Notes: generated by a model not told the origin, from the sequence alone. A stretch of DNA of 6,526 nt from DAITBA01 sp036824005 (GCA_036824005.1 DAITBA010000043.1:1-6526), one strand, 5' to 3'. Shown: positions 1-6,526, counted from the stretch's first letter. Program-made: numbers and translations.

Positions 1-55
1 ACGGCCGCTGCAACCGGCTTAGCGTGCTTTATTTTCCGTTTTCTGAGACGACCCC
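1..55. mobile_element. Edge of a Tn21-type transposon, body outside the window
   Basis: Inferred from the outward-facing 38-bp repeat at 18-55, whose inner side faces the window start. Only 17 bases of internal sequence are visible, too few to say which transposon this is, whether it is complete, or what it carries. It could also be an isolated repeat left after deletion. The abrupt end of transposase homology at exactly position 55/56 supports insertion at this point. Confidence 0.75.
18..55 (-). repeat. 38-bp terminal inverted repeat of a Tn21-type (Tn3 family) transposon
   Basis: Read on the minus strand this 38-bp block starts GGGGTCGTCTCAGAAAACGG and ends GCACGCTAAG. That is the length and the conserved ends (GGGG outside, ACGCTAAG inside) of Tn21-subgroup terminal repeats, and from memory it closely matches the transposase-side repeat of Tn21. 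Orientation matters. The outer GGGG end abuts the tnpA fragment at position 56 and the inner TAAG end points towards position 1. The repeat therefore does not belong to the neighbouring tnpA gene, whose own end would read the other way; it is the edge of a second transposon lying left of the window. Bases 1-17 would be its interior. Tn3-family elements make 5-bp target duplications, so the flanking TTGTA (56-60) should recur beyond that transposon's other end. The repeat also supplies the stop codon (19-21) of the truncated tnpA frame. Confidence 0.9.
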
Positions 56-1662
56 TTGTAGGCTTCTACCTTGTTGGTCGTCGCTGTGATCTGTTCGCGT
101 AGCTCCATGTCGGAGATATAGCTCAGCAGGAAGGCCGTTCGCACTACCCGTCCAAGTTCCCGGAAAGCCTGGTAGAGCCGGTTCTTGCGGCTGTAGTTAC
201 CCAACTTGCGCAACAAGGTCGACGACGAAATCTTGCCGGCCTTGATCGACAATACGACCCTCAACAGGTCTTTCCAGTGGGTTTCGATCAATTCCCAGTC
301 AATGACATCCTTGAACAGCATGTCGAGGTGCTGATAGCTGGTTTCCTTGGTCGGCCTGAAAAATACCAGATCGTGCCAGTTGCGGATGCGCGGCATCAGC
401 TTGATACCCAGCAGGTAAGCAAGCGCGAAAACCGGTGCAGATTGCCCCTGGGTATCGGCATGGACGGTATCTGGCTGGATGTCCGATTTGTTCTGGAGCA
501 ATCCCTCAATGATATAGACCGCCTCCCAAACCCCACAGGGAATGAAGTGGCTGAACAGTGCGACGTAGTTATCGGCCACGTGGTGGTAGACGATCCCGCC
601 ATAGCCGCCGTAGCGGATGTGGTACTCCGCCAGCAGGTTCTGGTCGAACATATCGAATTTGGTGCCGTCGGCGGCTGCTGATTTGCCTTCCCCCCAGACC
701 TTGGGCAGATCAAAGAGGTGGTAGCGGTTGATGATGTCTTTTAGTGCCGCATTCAACTTGTTGGCATTGGAATGCCGTCGGTTGATGAACGACAGCATGT
801 GCGGTGTCACCGCGCCGCGCAGATGACGTGACGCCTGGGCCGGCCCGAGATTGCAGCCATACGTAAACGTGGTGAGGATGTAGCGCTCACCGGGATTCTC
901 GATCTTTGGATCGGAGCCAGATAGTGGCCCGAAGTGCCGGTTCCAACTGGTCCAGTGGGCGACGTTGCACAGCACGTCGATGACATTGCGCTCAGGAAGT
1001 CGTTGCAGCAGAGCCGCCTCCAGGGCACGGGCGGAAGCCTTCGGCTCCCGCGGGCCACTCCGTTTGAGTACCGGGAGACCGAATTCATCAATCCCCAACG
1101 CTTTATTCTCGGGAAATCCGCTATCCACCTCGACCGCAGTCTCCGTCAACCAATCACGCAAGCCTTGGGTAAATCCGGGCGCATCCTCCGGAAACCCCAA
1201 CTGCTGGCAGTAGTCGCCCACCAAGGGCTCACATTCATCCCATGAAAGAAGCTGGTCGCGATAGTCGGCATAGGCCTCCGATCCCTGAATCGACACGTCT
1301 CCCGACTTGATTTCTGCCGCCAGCGCAGAAAACACGCAAACCTCGAAATGCTGACGGCTGATTCGCTCGCCATCCTCGGTTTTCACCACCACCGTCCTTT
1401 TCCAGCGTTCGTTGGTGAAGGAAAAATCGATTTCGACATCAATCCAGGCGCCTTTGCGGTTCTCGTATTCAAGCAGAACATCCAGTGCCTGCATCAGCGA
1501 CTGGTCTTCGCTGGTCGAGGTCATCGTCAGCAAATGCACCATACGGAACAGCGTCGGTCGATGGCTGCGATAGAAACGCCACAGCAGCGGGAAGTAGTTG
1601 TCGCCACTGAACGCGTTGATCGCGTCGCAGTCATCCTGTAGGGCCTTGGTGCCGCAATGCTC
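19..1662 (-). pseudogene. tnpA: Tn3-family transposase TnpA, internal fragment truncated at both ends
   Basis: TnpA of Tn3-family transposons binds the 38-bp ends and performs replicative DDE transposition; full proteins are about 1000 aa. About 535 native codons remain here. The frame does not start at the first ATG (1540-1542). It stays open upstream to about 1660 and encodes typical family sequence there, including the segment GDNYFPLLWRFYRSHR, so that ATG is internal. Numbering from it, the catalytic-domain motifs are ADGTKFD (D292, codon 667-669), HADTQGQS (D363, codon 454-456), RELGRVVRT near 461-469, and TNKVEAY (E493, codon 64-66, probably the third catalytic acid from its spacing to D363). 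At 55/56 the native sequence stops after the VEAY motif and a Tn21-type repeat adds an unrelated tail with a TAA at 19-21. The last ~100 residues and the N-terminal ~450 are missing, the latter through the IS4 insertion near 1660. Not functional as it stands. Confidence 0.93.
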
Positions 1663-2571
1663 TCAACTTAACGCTCCCTTATAGGACATATGCAAATGTG
1701 GCTTGCTTCGGGGCGGTCGTGGGTAGCTTCTGCCTGGCTGGATGCGGCATCGACTGCGGCCCATGGCGGCCAGGGTATCGGGCAATGCCGCCCATGCCTG
1801 AGCGATGCCGAGCAGGCACCCGGCGAGGATGGGCTTGAGTGCGCCGAATGCGTAGGTGCGATTCGGGCGGGAGCCGGTCTGGATGGCGTCGTCGGTGCCG
1901 CTGCCGCTGAGCAGTGCGCACAGGTTGTCGGCCAGGATCTTGGCGGCGAAGTCCTGCTGCAGGGCGAGGTAGTTCAACCCCGTCGTGGCCTCGAGGCGCA
2001 GACGATGCTTGATGCGCTTGAAGGCCTCCTCGACGCGCCAGCGCTGGTGATAGAGCGCGCTGAACTGCGCGGCCGGATACGACTGGGCATCGAGCAGGTT
2101 GGTCATCAGGACGCGGATCTGGCCGTTCGGAGCGATGTTGCGGATCAGGCGCACGGTGGTGGCGGTGCGGGCCAGATCGAACGTGCTGGCATCGCGTGCG
2201 GTGGGCGGCGACAGTGTGACCACGCGCTCGGCCTCGTTCGAGCGTCGGAAGTCGGCGACGCAACGCCAGCCGCTGGCATCGACGCGCAGACAGAAGGCCA
2301 TGCCGTGTTGCGCCAGCGTCGCCGCCATGGTGTTGCCGACGTAACCTCGGTCGAGCACGAGCAGATCCTGCGCCGGATCGAGTGCGTCGAGCGCCTCGAA
2401 CAGCATCTGCCGCTCCGAGCCGTCGGCCGGATGCAGACTGGCGTGCAGCGTGAGTTCGGTGCCCGGCAGAAACAAGGCAAACGCGTAGTGGTCCGCCGTC
2501 AGTGCGGCCGTCTTGCGTGTCGACACACGCAGGCGCGACGCATCAGCCGCCACCACGCGGCGGCCATTCCA
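1660..2571 (-). mobile_element. IS4-family insertion sequence, 3' portion only
   Basis: This segment separates the Tn3 transposase fragment from IS1634-type copy 1. It holds the last 302 codons of an IS4-family transposase and the short 3' end of the element. The boundary with tnpA lies within a few bases of 1660. It cannot be fixed more exactly because the other end of the element, needed to define the inverted repeats, is not in the window. The likely terminal repeat includes the stretch around 1661-1680, where the transposase stop codon lies almost at the end of the element. The left part of the element, with the N-terminal codons and the other terminal repeat, is absent, and the sequence right of IS1634-type copy 1 does not look like it. 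Confidence 0.85.
1663..2571 (-). pseudogene. IS4-family transposase, N-terminally truncated
   Basis: The 302 visible residues start WNGRRVVAADAS and end YKGALS before a TGA at 1663-1665. Counting from that W, the conserved IS4 DDE residues are all present: D10 (AADAS), D74 in VLDRGY, and a textbook YREK signature Y174-x2-R177-x3-E181-x6-K188 in YHQRWRVEEAFKRIK. IS4 transposases of this type are roughly 430-450 aa, so about 130-150 N-terminal residues (DNA-binding and inverted-repeat recognition part) are missing, cut off at 2571/2572 by the end of IS1634-type copy 1. The frame happens to stay open through the antisense strand of that IS up to an ATG at 3304-3306, giving a 547-codon chimera whose first half is antisense sequence, not protein homology. 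No native start or promoter remains, so I call it a pseudogene. Confidence 0.9.
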
Positions 2572-2589
2572 CCCGAGTTTGACAGCTCC
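2572..2589 (+). repeat. Left terminal inverted repeat of IS1634-type copy 1
   Basis: Reads CCCGAGTTTGACAGCTCC. It matches the reverse complement of 4479-4496 (CCTGACTTTGACACCACC) at 14 of 18 positions. This is the probable transposase binding site. It contains TTGACA reading inward, but there is no -10 hexamer at the right distance, so I do not call a promoter. Confidence 0.88.
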
Positions 2590-2601
2590 AAGGCACATTT
2601 C

Positions 2602-2645
2602 CGCCCCACCCCCAGCAACGGCGCGGGTTTCAGGGCGATGGGGCG
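2602..2645 (+). other. Leader inverted repeat, copy 1
   Basis: CGCCCCA at 2602-2608 is perfectly complementary to TGGGGCG at 2639-2645, with a 30-nt loop, between the left end and the start codon. Such leader hairpins in some ISs block translation of transcripts that read in from outside. That role here is inference; with GC-rich sequence a 7-bp match could be chance. Confidence 0.35.
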
Positions 2646-2706
2646 CCAAAAACCTAGATACACGGGTTGTTGATTTTTCGCCCTTAATCCCGCTACCGTG
2701 CTGTGC

Positions 2707-4392
2707 ATGTACTTGAGACAGAGCAAACAGAAGCGGGCCGATGGGCGGGAGATCACCTACCTGCAACTGGCCGAGAACGTGTGGGATGCGACGAAGGGGC
2801 GCTCGCAGGCGCAGATCGTGTTCAACTGCGGTCGTGCCGACGATCCGGAGGTCATCGAGCGGCTGCGCCGTCTGGCCAAGAGCATCCTGCGCCGCTGCTC
2901 GCCCGAGGCCATCGTGTCCAACGATCCGGGCTGGCGGCTGGTGTGCGCGTGGCCCTACGGCGATGTGCACGCACTTCAGGCGGTGTGGCAGCGGCTCGGG
3001 ATCGATGTCATCGTGCGTGCGCAGGCGCACGGCCGGCGCTTTGGCTTCGAGATGGAGCGGGCGCTGTTCGCACTGGTGGCCAATCGCGCCTGCGCGCCTG
3101 CCTCCAAACTGTACTGTCATGAACAGTGGCTCAAGGAGGATGTGCACATCGAAGGCACGCAAGGCCTGGCGCTGCATCAGCTCTACCGCGCGATGGACTT
3201 TCTCGAGGCGAACAAGGCGGCGATCGAGCAGGCGATCTTCTTCCAGGTCGCCGACCTGCTGAGTCTGGACGTGGAGATCGTCTTCTACGACACCACCTCG
3301 CTGCACTTCGAGATCGACGACGAGGACAAAGGCGATGACGCCGGCCAGATGCGTGGCAGCGATGCGGCCGGGGCCAAGCGCTACGTGGCGCCCAGAAAGC
3401 GCGGCTACAGCAAGAACGGCCGGGGCGATGCACCGCAGATCGTGGTCGGCCTAGCAGTCACCCGCGACGGCTTCCCGGTGCGCCACTGGGTGTTTCCGGG
3501 CAACACCGTCGATGTCACCACGGTGGCCCAGGTCAAGGAAGACCTCAAGGGCTGGCAACTCACCCGCTGTCTGTTCGTCGGGGACGCCGGCATGGTCTCG
3601 CAGGCCAACTTCCAGGCGCTCGCCAAGGGCGGCGGCAAGTATCTGATGGCGATGCCGATGCGCCGTGGCGACGAGGTGACCGAAGCGGTGCTCTCGCGCC
3701 CGGGTCGGTACCGCAAGATCGCCGACAACCTCGAGGTCAAGGAGGTCGTCGTCGGCGACGGCGAGCGCCGCCGCCGCTACGCGGTGTGCTTCAACCCGCA
3801 GGAGGCCCGCCGTCAGCGTGCCCATCGCGACGAGCGCATCCGCGAACTCGAAGCCGAGCTTGCATGCCTGGCCGATCAGGACGAGGGCGGACACAGCAAG
3901 CGCGTGTGCGCGCTGCGCAGCAGTGCCCGCTACGGGCGCTTGCTGAAGGAGACCAAGCGGGGCCTGGCCATCGACCGGCAGGCCATCGCCGAACTCGAAC
4001 GCTTCGACGGCAAGTTCGTCGTCCACAGCAACGATGACACCCTCACCGCCGAGGACATGGCGCTCGGCTACAAGCAGCAGCAGCGCGTCGAAGAGGCTTG
4101 GCGCACGATGAAGGGCGGCCTGCGCATGCGTCCGGTGTTCCACTGGGCGCCCCACCGCATCCACGCCCACATCGCGATCACCGTGCTGTCGCTGCTACTG
4201 GAACGCGTGATCGAGCACGCCTGCCAGGATACTTGGCGCAACGTGCGCGACGACCTCAAGCGCATTCAGCTCGCGCAATTGTCCAGCCCCAACGGCACCG
4301 TCTGGCAGGTCACCGAACCCACGGCGGAAGCGGCCAATCGACTGAAAGCATTGAAGATCAAGCCGCCGCCGGCCATCCTCCGGCTCGACTGA
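2707..4392 (+). CDS. IS1634-family transposase, copy 1
   Basis: A 561-aa DDE transposase (DDE_Tnp_1/IS4-like superfamily) that should bind the TTTGACA-cored ends and move the element by cut and paste. I chose the ATG at 2707 because family members start with MYLRxxK followed by YLQLAENVWD; an in-frame GTG at 2698 would add three residues. Neither start has a clear Shine-Dalgarno sequence. From 2707, the first aspartate is D195 in VFYDTTSLHF and the second D293 in FVGDAGM. The GYSKNGRGDAPQ block and PGNTVD, typical of the family, lie between them (about 233-269). The C-terminal signature is Y455-x2-Q458-x3-E462-x6-K469 within GYKQQQRVEEAWRTMK, followed by RPVFHW and a hydrophobic helix (about 484-503). 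The usual arginine of YREK is glutamine here. A charged, probably coiled-coil insertion (about 365-390) precedes the glutamate. Full length with no frameshift, so likely active. The family name is from motif recognition. Confidence 0.93.
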   Translation: MYLRQSKQKRADGREITYLQLAENVWDATKGRSQAQIVFNCGRADDPEVIERLRRLAKSILRRCSPEAIVSNDPGWRLVCAWPYGDVHALQAVWQRLGIDVIVRAQAHGRRFGFEMERALFALVANRACAPASKLYCHEQWLKEDVHIEGTQGLALHQLYRAMDFLEANKAAIEQAIFFQVADLLSLDVEIVFYDTTSLHFEIDDEDKGDDAGQMRGSDAAGAKRYVAPRKRGYSKNGRGDAPQIVVGLAVTRDGFPVRHWVFPGNTVDVTTVAQVKEDLKGWQLTRCLFVGDAGMVSQANFQALAKGGGKYLMAMPMRRGDEVTEAVLSRPGRYRKIADNLEVKEVVVGDGERRRRYAVCFNPQEARRQRAHRDERIRELEAELACLADQDEGGHSKRVCALRSSARYGRLLKETKRGLAIDRQAIAELERFDGKFVVHSNDDTLTAEDMALGYKQQQRVEEAWRTMKGGLRMRPVFHWAPHRIHAHIAITVLSLLLERVIEHACQDTWRNVRDDLKRIQLAQLSSPNGTVWQVTEPTAEAANRLKALKIKPPPAILRLD

Positions 4393-4478
4393 GCCCGACT
4401 CCCGCATAGATACACGGCCGTTTCCGGTGCCTCGCCGGACGCCTTGTGCTGCGCGCCTTGCGGCGGGACGTGTTACTT

Positions 4479-4496
4479 GGTGGTGTCAAAGTCAGG
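4479..4496 (-). repeat. Right terminal inverted repeat of IS1634-type copy 1
   Basis: Reads GGTGGTGTCAAAGTCAGG on the plus strand, 86 bp after the transposase stop codon. It pairs with the left repeat at 14 of 18 positions and sits exactly at the point where the two copies stop being identical. Confidence 0.88.
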
Positions 4497-4599
4497 TCGC
4501 AAGGGCAGGAAGTATTGCATTTGTGCAACCCATACCTGTTGCGCGCTGTGTGGCGCGCGCCAGAGCCGGAAGATTGCCTTATTTGCCGGTTTTCCCATG
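4497..4599. other. 103-bp unidentified spacer between the two IS copies
   Basis: Together with the tail of copy 1 (4393-4496) and the leader of copy 2 (4600-4734) this makes a 342-bp stretch without a gene. The spacer is not part of the IS and does not read as the missing N-terminus of the IS4 transposase in any frame. It contains two short inverted repeats: TTGCA/TGCAA at 4515-4519/4524-4528 (4-nt loop) and GCGCGC/GCGCGC at 4541-4546/4553-4558 (6-nt loop). Neither is followed by a T-run. The longest start-to-stop frame that begins in it is a 41-codon minus-strand frame (4473-4598) that runs into the IS end; its residues are not recognisable. It is probably a remnant of the DNA into which copy 2 inserted. 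Confidence 0.7.
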
Positions 4600-4617
4600 C
4601 CCGAGTTTGACAGCTCC
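4600..4617 (+). repeat. Left terminal inverted repeat of IS1634-type copy 2
   Basis: Identical to the left repeat of copy 1 and pairs with 6507-6524 at 14 of 18 positions. The preceding base is G where copy 1 has A, which marks the outer limit. Confidence 0.88.
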
Positions 4618-4629
4618 AAGGCACATTTC

Positions 4630-4673
4630 CGCCCCACCCCCAGCAACGGCGCGGGTTTCAGGGCGATGGGGCG
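4630..4673 (+). other. Leader inverted repeat, copy 2
   Basis: Second occurrence of the 7-bp CGCCCCA/TGGGGCG pair (4630-4636 and 4667-4673) upstream of the transposase start. Because the two copies are identical, it gives no independent support for a conserved role. Confidence 0.35.
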
Positions 4674-4734
4674 CCAAAAACCTAGATACACGGGTTGTTG
4701 ATTTTTCGCCCTTAATCCCGCTACCGTGCTGTGC

Positions 4735-6420
4735 ATGTACTTGAGACAGAGCAAACAGAAGCGGGCCGATGGGCGGGAGATCACCTACCTGCAACTGGCC
4801 GAGAACGTGTGGGATGCGACGAAGGGGCGCTCGCAGGCGCAGATCGTGTTCAACTGCGGTCGTGCCGACGATCCGGAGGTCATCGAGCGGCTGCGCCGTC
4901 TGGCCAAGAGCATCCTGCGCCGCTGCTCGCCCGAGGCCATCGTGTCCAACGATCCGGGCTGGCGGCTGGTGTGCGCGTGGCCCTACGGCGATGTGCACGC
5001 ACTTCAGGCGGTGTGGCAGCGGCTCGGGATCGATGTCATCGTGCGTGCGCAGGCGCACGGCCGGCGCTTTGGCTTCGAGATGGAGCGGGCGCTGTTCGCA
5101 CTGGTGGCCAATCGCGCCTGCGCGCCTGCCTCCAAACTGTACTGTCATGAACAGTGGCTCAAGGAGGATGTGCACATCGAAGGCACGCAAGGCCTGGCGC
5201 TGCATCAGCTCTACCGCGCGATGGACTTTCTCGAGGCGAACAAGGCGGCGATCGAGCAGGCGATCTTCTTCCAGGTCGCCGACCTGCTGAGTCTGGACGT
5301 GGAGATCGTCTTCTACGACACCACCTCGCTGCACTTCGAGATCGACGACGAGGACAAAGGCGATGACGCCGGCCAGATGCGTGGCAGCGATGCGGCCGGG
5401 GCCAAGCGCTACGTGGCGCCCAGAAAGCGCGGCTACAGCAAGAACGGCCGGGGCGATGCACCGCAGATCGTGGTCGGCCTAGCAGTCACCCGCGACGGCT
5501 TCCCGGTGCGCCACTGGGTGTTTCCGGGCAACACCGTCGATGTCACCACGGTGGCCCAGGTCAAGGAAGACCTCAAGGGCTGGCAACTCACCCGCTGTCT
5601 GTTCGTCGGGGACGCCGGCATGGTCTCGCAGGCCAACTTCCAGGCGCTCGCCAAGGGCGGCGGCAAGTATCTGATGGCGATGCCGATGCGCCGTGGCGAC
5701 GAGGTGACCGAAGCGGTGCTCTCGCGCCCGGGTCGGTACCGCAAGATCGCCGACAACCTCGAGGTCAAGGAGGTCGTCGTCGGCGACGGCGAGCGCCGCC
5801 GCCGCTACGCGGTGTGCTTCAACCCGCAGGAGGCCCGCCGTCAGCGTGCCCATCGCGACGAGCGCATCCGCGAACTCGAAGCCGAGCTTGCATGCCTGGC
5901 CGATCAGGACGAGGGCGGACACAGCAAGCGCGTGTGCGCGCTGCGCAGCAGTGCCCGCTACGGGCGCTTGCTGAAGGAGACCAAGCGGGGCCTGGCCATC
6001 GACCGGCAGGCCATCGCCGAACTCGAACGCTTCGACGGCAAGTTCGTCGTCCACAGCAACGATGACACCCTCACCGCCGAGGACATGGCGCTCGGCTACA
6101 AGCAGCAGCAGCGCGTCGAAGAGGCTTGGCGCACGATGAAGGGCGGCCTGCGCATGCGTCCGGTGTTCCACTGGGCGCCCCACCGCATCCACGCCCACAT
6201 CGCGATCACCGTGCTGTCGCTGCTACTGGAACGCGTGATCGAGCACGCCTGCCAGGATACTTGGCGCAACGTGCGCGACGACCTCAAGCGCATTCAGCTC
6301 GCGCAATTGTCCAGCCCCAACGGCACCGTCTGGCAGGTCACCGAACCCACGGCGGAAGCGGCCAATCGACTGAAAGCATTGAAGATCAAGCCGCCGCCGG
6401 CCATCCTCCGGCTCGACTGA
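4735..6420 (+). CDS. IS1634-family transposase, copy 2
   Basis: A 561-aa protein identical to that of copy 1, with the same catalytic residues (D195, D293, E462 from the ATG at 4735) and the same glutamine in place of the YREK arginine. The in-frame GTG at 4726 is the alternative start. The upstream context within the IS is the same as in copy 1, so any difference in expression would have to come from read-in through the 103-bp spacer. It is intact and probably active. Two identical transposases acting on four identical ends could also mobilise the whole 2572-6524 segment or the outward-facing pairs of ends. Confidence 0.93.
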   Translation: MYLRQSKQKRADGREITYLQLAENVWDATKGRSQAQIVFNCGRADDPEVIERLRRLAKSILRRCSPEAIVSNDPGWRLVCAWPYGDVHALQAVWQRLGIDVIVRAQAHGRRFGFEMERALFALVANRACAPASKLYCHEQWLKEDVHIEGTQGLALHQLYRAMDFLEANKAAIEQAIFFQVADLLSLDVEIVFYDTTSLHFEIDDEDKGDDAGQMRGSDAAGAKRYVAPRKRGYSKNGRGDAPQIVVGLAVTRDGFPVRHWVFPGNTVDVTTVAQVKEDLKGWQLTRCLFVGDAGMVSQANFQALAKGGGKYLMAMPMRRGDEVTEAVLSRPGRYRKIADNLEVKEVVVGDGERRRRYAVCFNPQEARRQRAHRDERIRELEAELACLADQDEGGHSKRVCALRSSARYGRLLKETKRGLAIDRQAIAELERFDGKFVVHSNDDTLTAEDMALGYKQQQRVEEAWRTMKGGLRMRPVFHWAPHRIHAHIAITVLSLLLERVIEHACQDTWRNVRDDLKRIQLAQLSSPNGTVWQVTEPTAEAANRLKALKIKPPPAILRLD

Positions 6421-6506
6421 GCCCGACTCCCGCATAGATACACGGCCGTTTCCGGTGCCTCGCCGGACGCCTTGTGCTGCGCGCCTTGCGGCGGGACGTG
6501 TTACTT

Positions 6507-6524
6507 GGTGGTGTCAAAGTCAGG
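6507..6524 (-). repeat. Right terminal inverted repeat of IS1634-type copy 2
   Basis: Identical to 4479-4496 of copy 1. It ends two bases before the window end; the next bases are CC, where copy 1 is followed by TC. Confidence 0.87.
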
Positions 6525-6526
6525 CC

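Larger units (their letters stand above)
2572..4496 (+). mobile_element. IS1634-family insertion sequence, copy 1 (complete, 1925 bp)
   Basis: The ends were set by comparison with the second copy 2028 bp downstream: identity starts at 2572/4600 (preceding bases A and G differ) and stops at 4496/6524 (following bases T and C differ). Those limits coincide with an imperfect inverted repeat, 14 of 18 positions, sharing the core TTTGACA. The element has a 135-bp leader, one transposase gene (2707-4392) and a 104-bp tail. The size fits the IS1634 family (about 1.5-2 kb, one ORF). The flanks TTCCA (left) and TCGCA (right) do not match, so there is no target duplication of the 5-6 bp usual in this family, which suggests recombination or deletion after insertion. 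Confidence 0.93.
2572..6524 (+). repeat. Direct repeat of 2 x 1925 bp, period 2028 bp
   Basis: Positions 2572-4496 and 4600-6524 are the same sequence in direct orientation; all translated segments and the non-coding ends I compared agree without a mismatch. The unit is the complete IS1634-type element. Homologous recombination between the copies would delete one IS plus the 103-bp spacer, and unequal exchange would amplify it. Confidence 0.95.
4600..6524 (+). mobile_element. IS1634-family insertion sequence, copy 2 (complete, 1925 bp)
   Basis: Same length, orientation and, as far as I can compare by eye, the same sequence as copy 1, including leader and tail. The left flank ends CCCATG (4594-4599) and the two bases after the right end are CC (6525-6526). 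That fits a 5-bp (CCATG) or 6-bp (CCCATG) target duplication, but only two bases are visible. Copy 2 may therefore be the more recent, undisturbed insertion. Confidence 0.93.

Noticed and set aside
1690..2673. A 327-codon plus-strand open frame opposite the IS4 fragment.
   Set aside because: It lies antisense to an IS4 transposase with clear catalytic motifs, in GC-rich DNA where opposite-strand frames stay open by codon bias; it has no recognisable domain.
2660..2706. Candidate promoter in front of the IS1634-type transposase (TTGTTG at 2667-2672, TTAATC at 2684-2689).
   Set aside because: The spacing between the hexamers is 11 bp, far from 17, and no better pair is visible. The inward TTGACA at 2579-2584 likewise lacks a -10 partner.
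1663..3306. A 547-codon minus-strand open frame joining the antisense of IS1634-type copy 1 to the IS4 transposase fragment, which looks like a fusion protein.
   Set aside because: Its first ~245 codons are the reverse strand of the IS1634-type leader and transposase gene and have no protein character of their own; the same antisense frame occurs in copy 2 without the IS4 part and ends at once in the spacer. Only the last 302 codons are real homology.
3451..4170. A 239-codon minus-strand frame inside the IS1634-type transposase, repeated at 5479-6198.
   Set aside because: It is a codon-bias shadow of the transposase and its presence in both copies follows from their identity, so it is not independent evidence of a gene.
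4444..4701. A cysteine-rich 85-codon plus-strand frame spanning the spacer and the copy 2 leader.
   Set aside because: It starts in the tail of one IS and ends in the leader of the next, has no family resemblance, and its cysteines come from GC-rich IS sequence and the palindromes of the spacer.
2572..6524. A composite transposon mobilising the 103-bp spacer as cargo.
   Set aside because: The outer flanks do not support a joint insertion: the left outer flank ends ATTCCA while the right outer flank begins CC. The spacer also holds no recognisable gene.
1..6526. A novel defence, retron, CRISPR or other undescribed system.
   Set aside because: Every substantial coding segment is a recognisable transposase, no short regularly spaced repeats or structured RNA were seen, and the unexplained DNA amounts to about 100 bp.

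Overview
The window contains only mobile DNA: four layers of transposable elements, with no host gene, RNA gene or CRISPR array that I can support. High GC, a Tn3-family transposase, a Tn21-type terminal repeat and IS4/IS1634-type transposases suggest a proteobacterium, probably an environmental beta- or gammaproteobacterium, on a plasmid or a transposon-rich chromosomal region. That placement is inference.

Layout, left to right. Positions 1-55 are the end of a Tn21-type transposon whose body lies left of the window; its 38-bp inverted repeat is at 18-55 with the outer GGGG end facing right. It cuts into a Tn3-family transposase gene read on the minus strand (56 to about 1660). That gene keeps the catalytic core but has lost its C-terminus to the Tn21-type end and its N-terminal half to an IS4-family element. 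The IS4 element (about 1660-2571, minus strand) keeps the catalytic two thirds of its transposase and loses its N-terminus where an IS1634-family element begins at 2572. That element is complete: 1925 bp at 2572-4496, with imperfect 18-bp terminal inverted repeats and one 561-aa transposase gene on the plus strand. After a 103-bp spacer (4497-4599) a second, apparently identical copy follows in the same orientation (4600-6524). The last two bases belong to the DNA beyond it.

Order of events, inferred from what interrupts what: the Tn3-family transposon came first, then the Tn21-type transposon and the IS4 element inserted into its tnpA in an order that cannot be read here, then IS1634 copy 1 met the IS4 element. 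Copy 1 has no matching target duplication and the missing IS4 N-terminus is not found on its other side, so this junction probably reflects recombination or deletion. Copy 2 may still have its target duplication.

Only the two IS1634-type transposases look functional. I see no cargo and no sign of an undescribed system. The points of interest are the nesting, the perfect 1925-bp direct repeat, and the unidentified 103-bp spacer.
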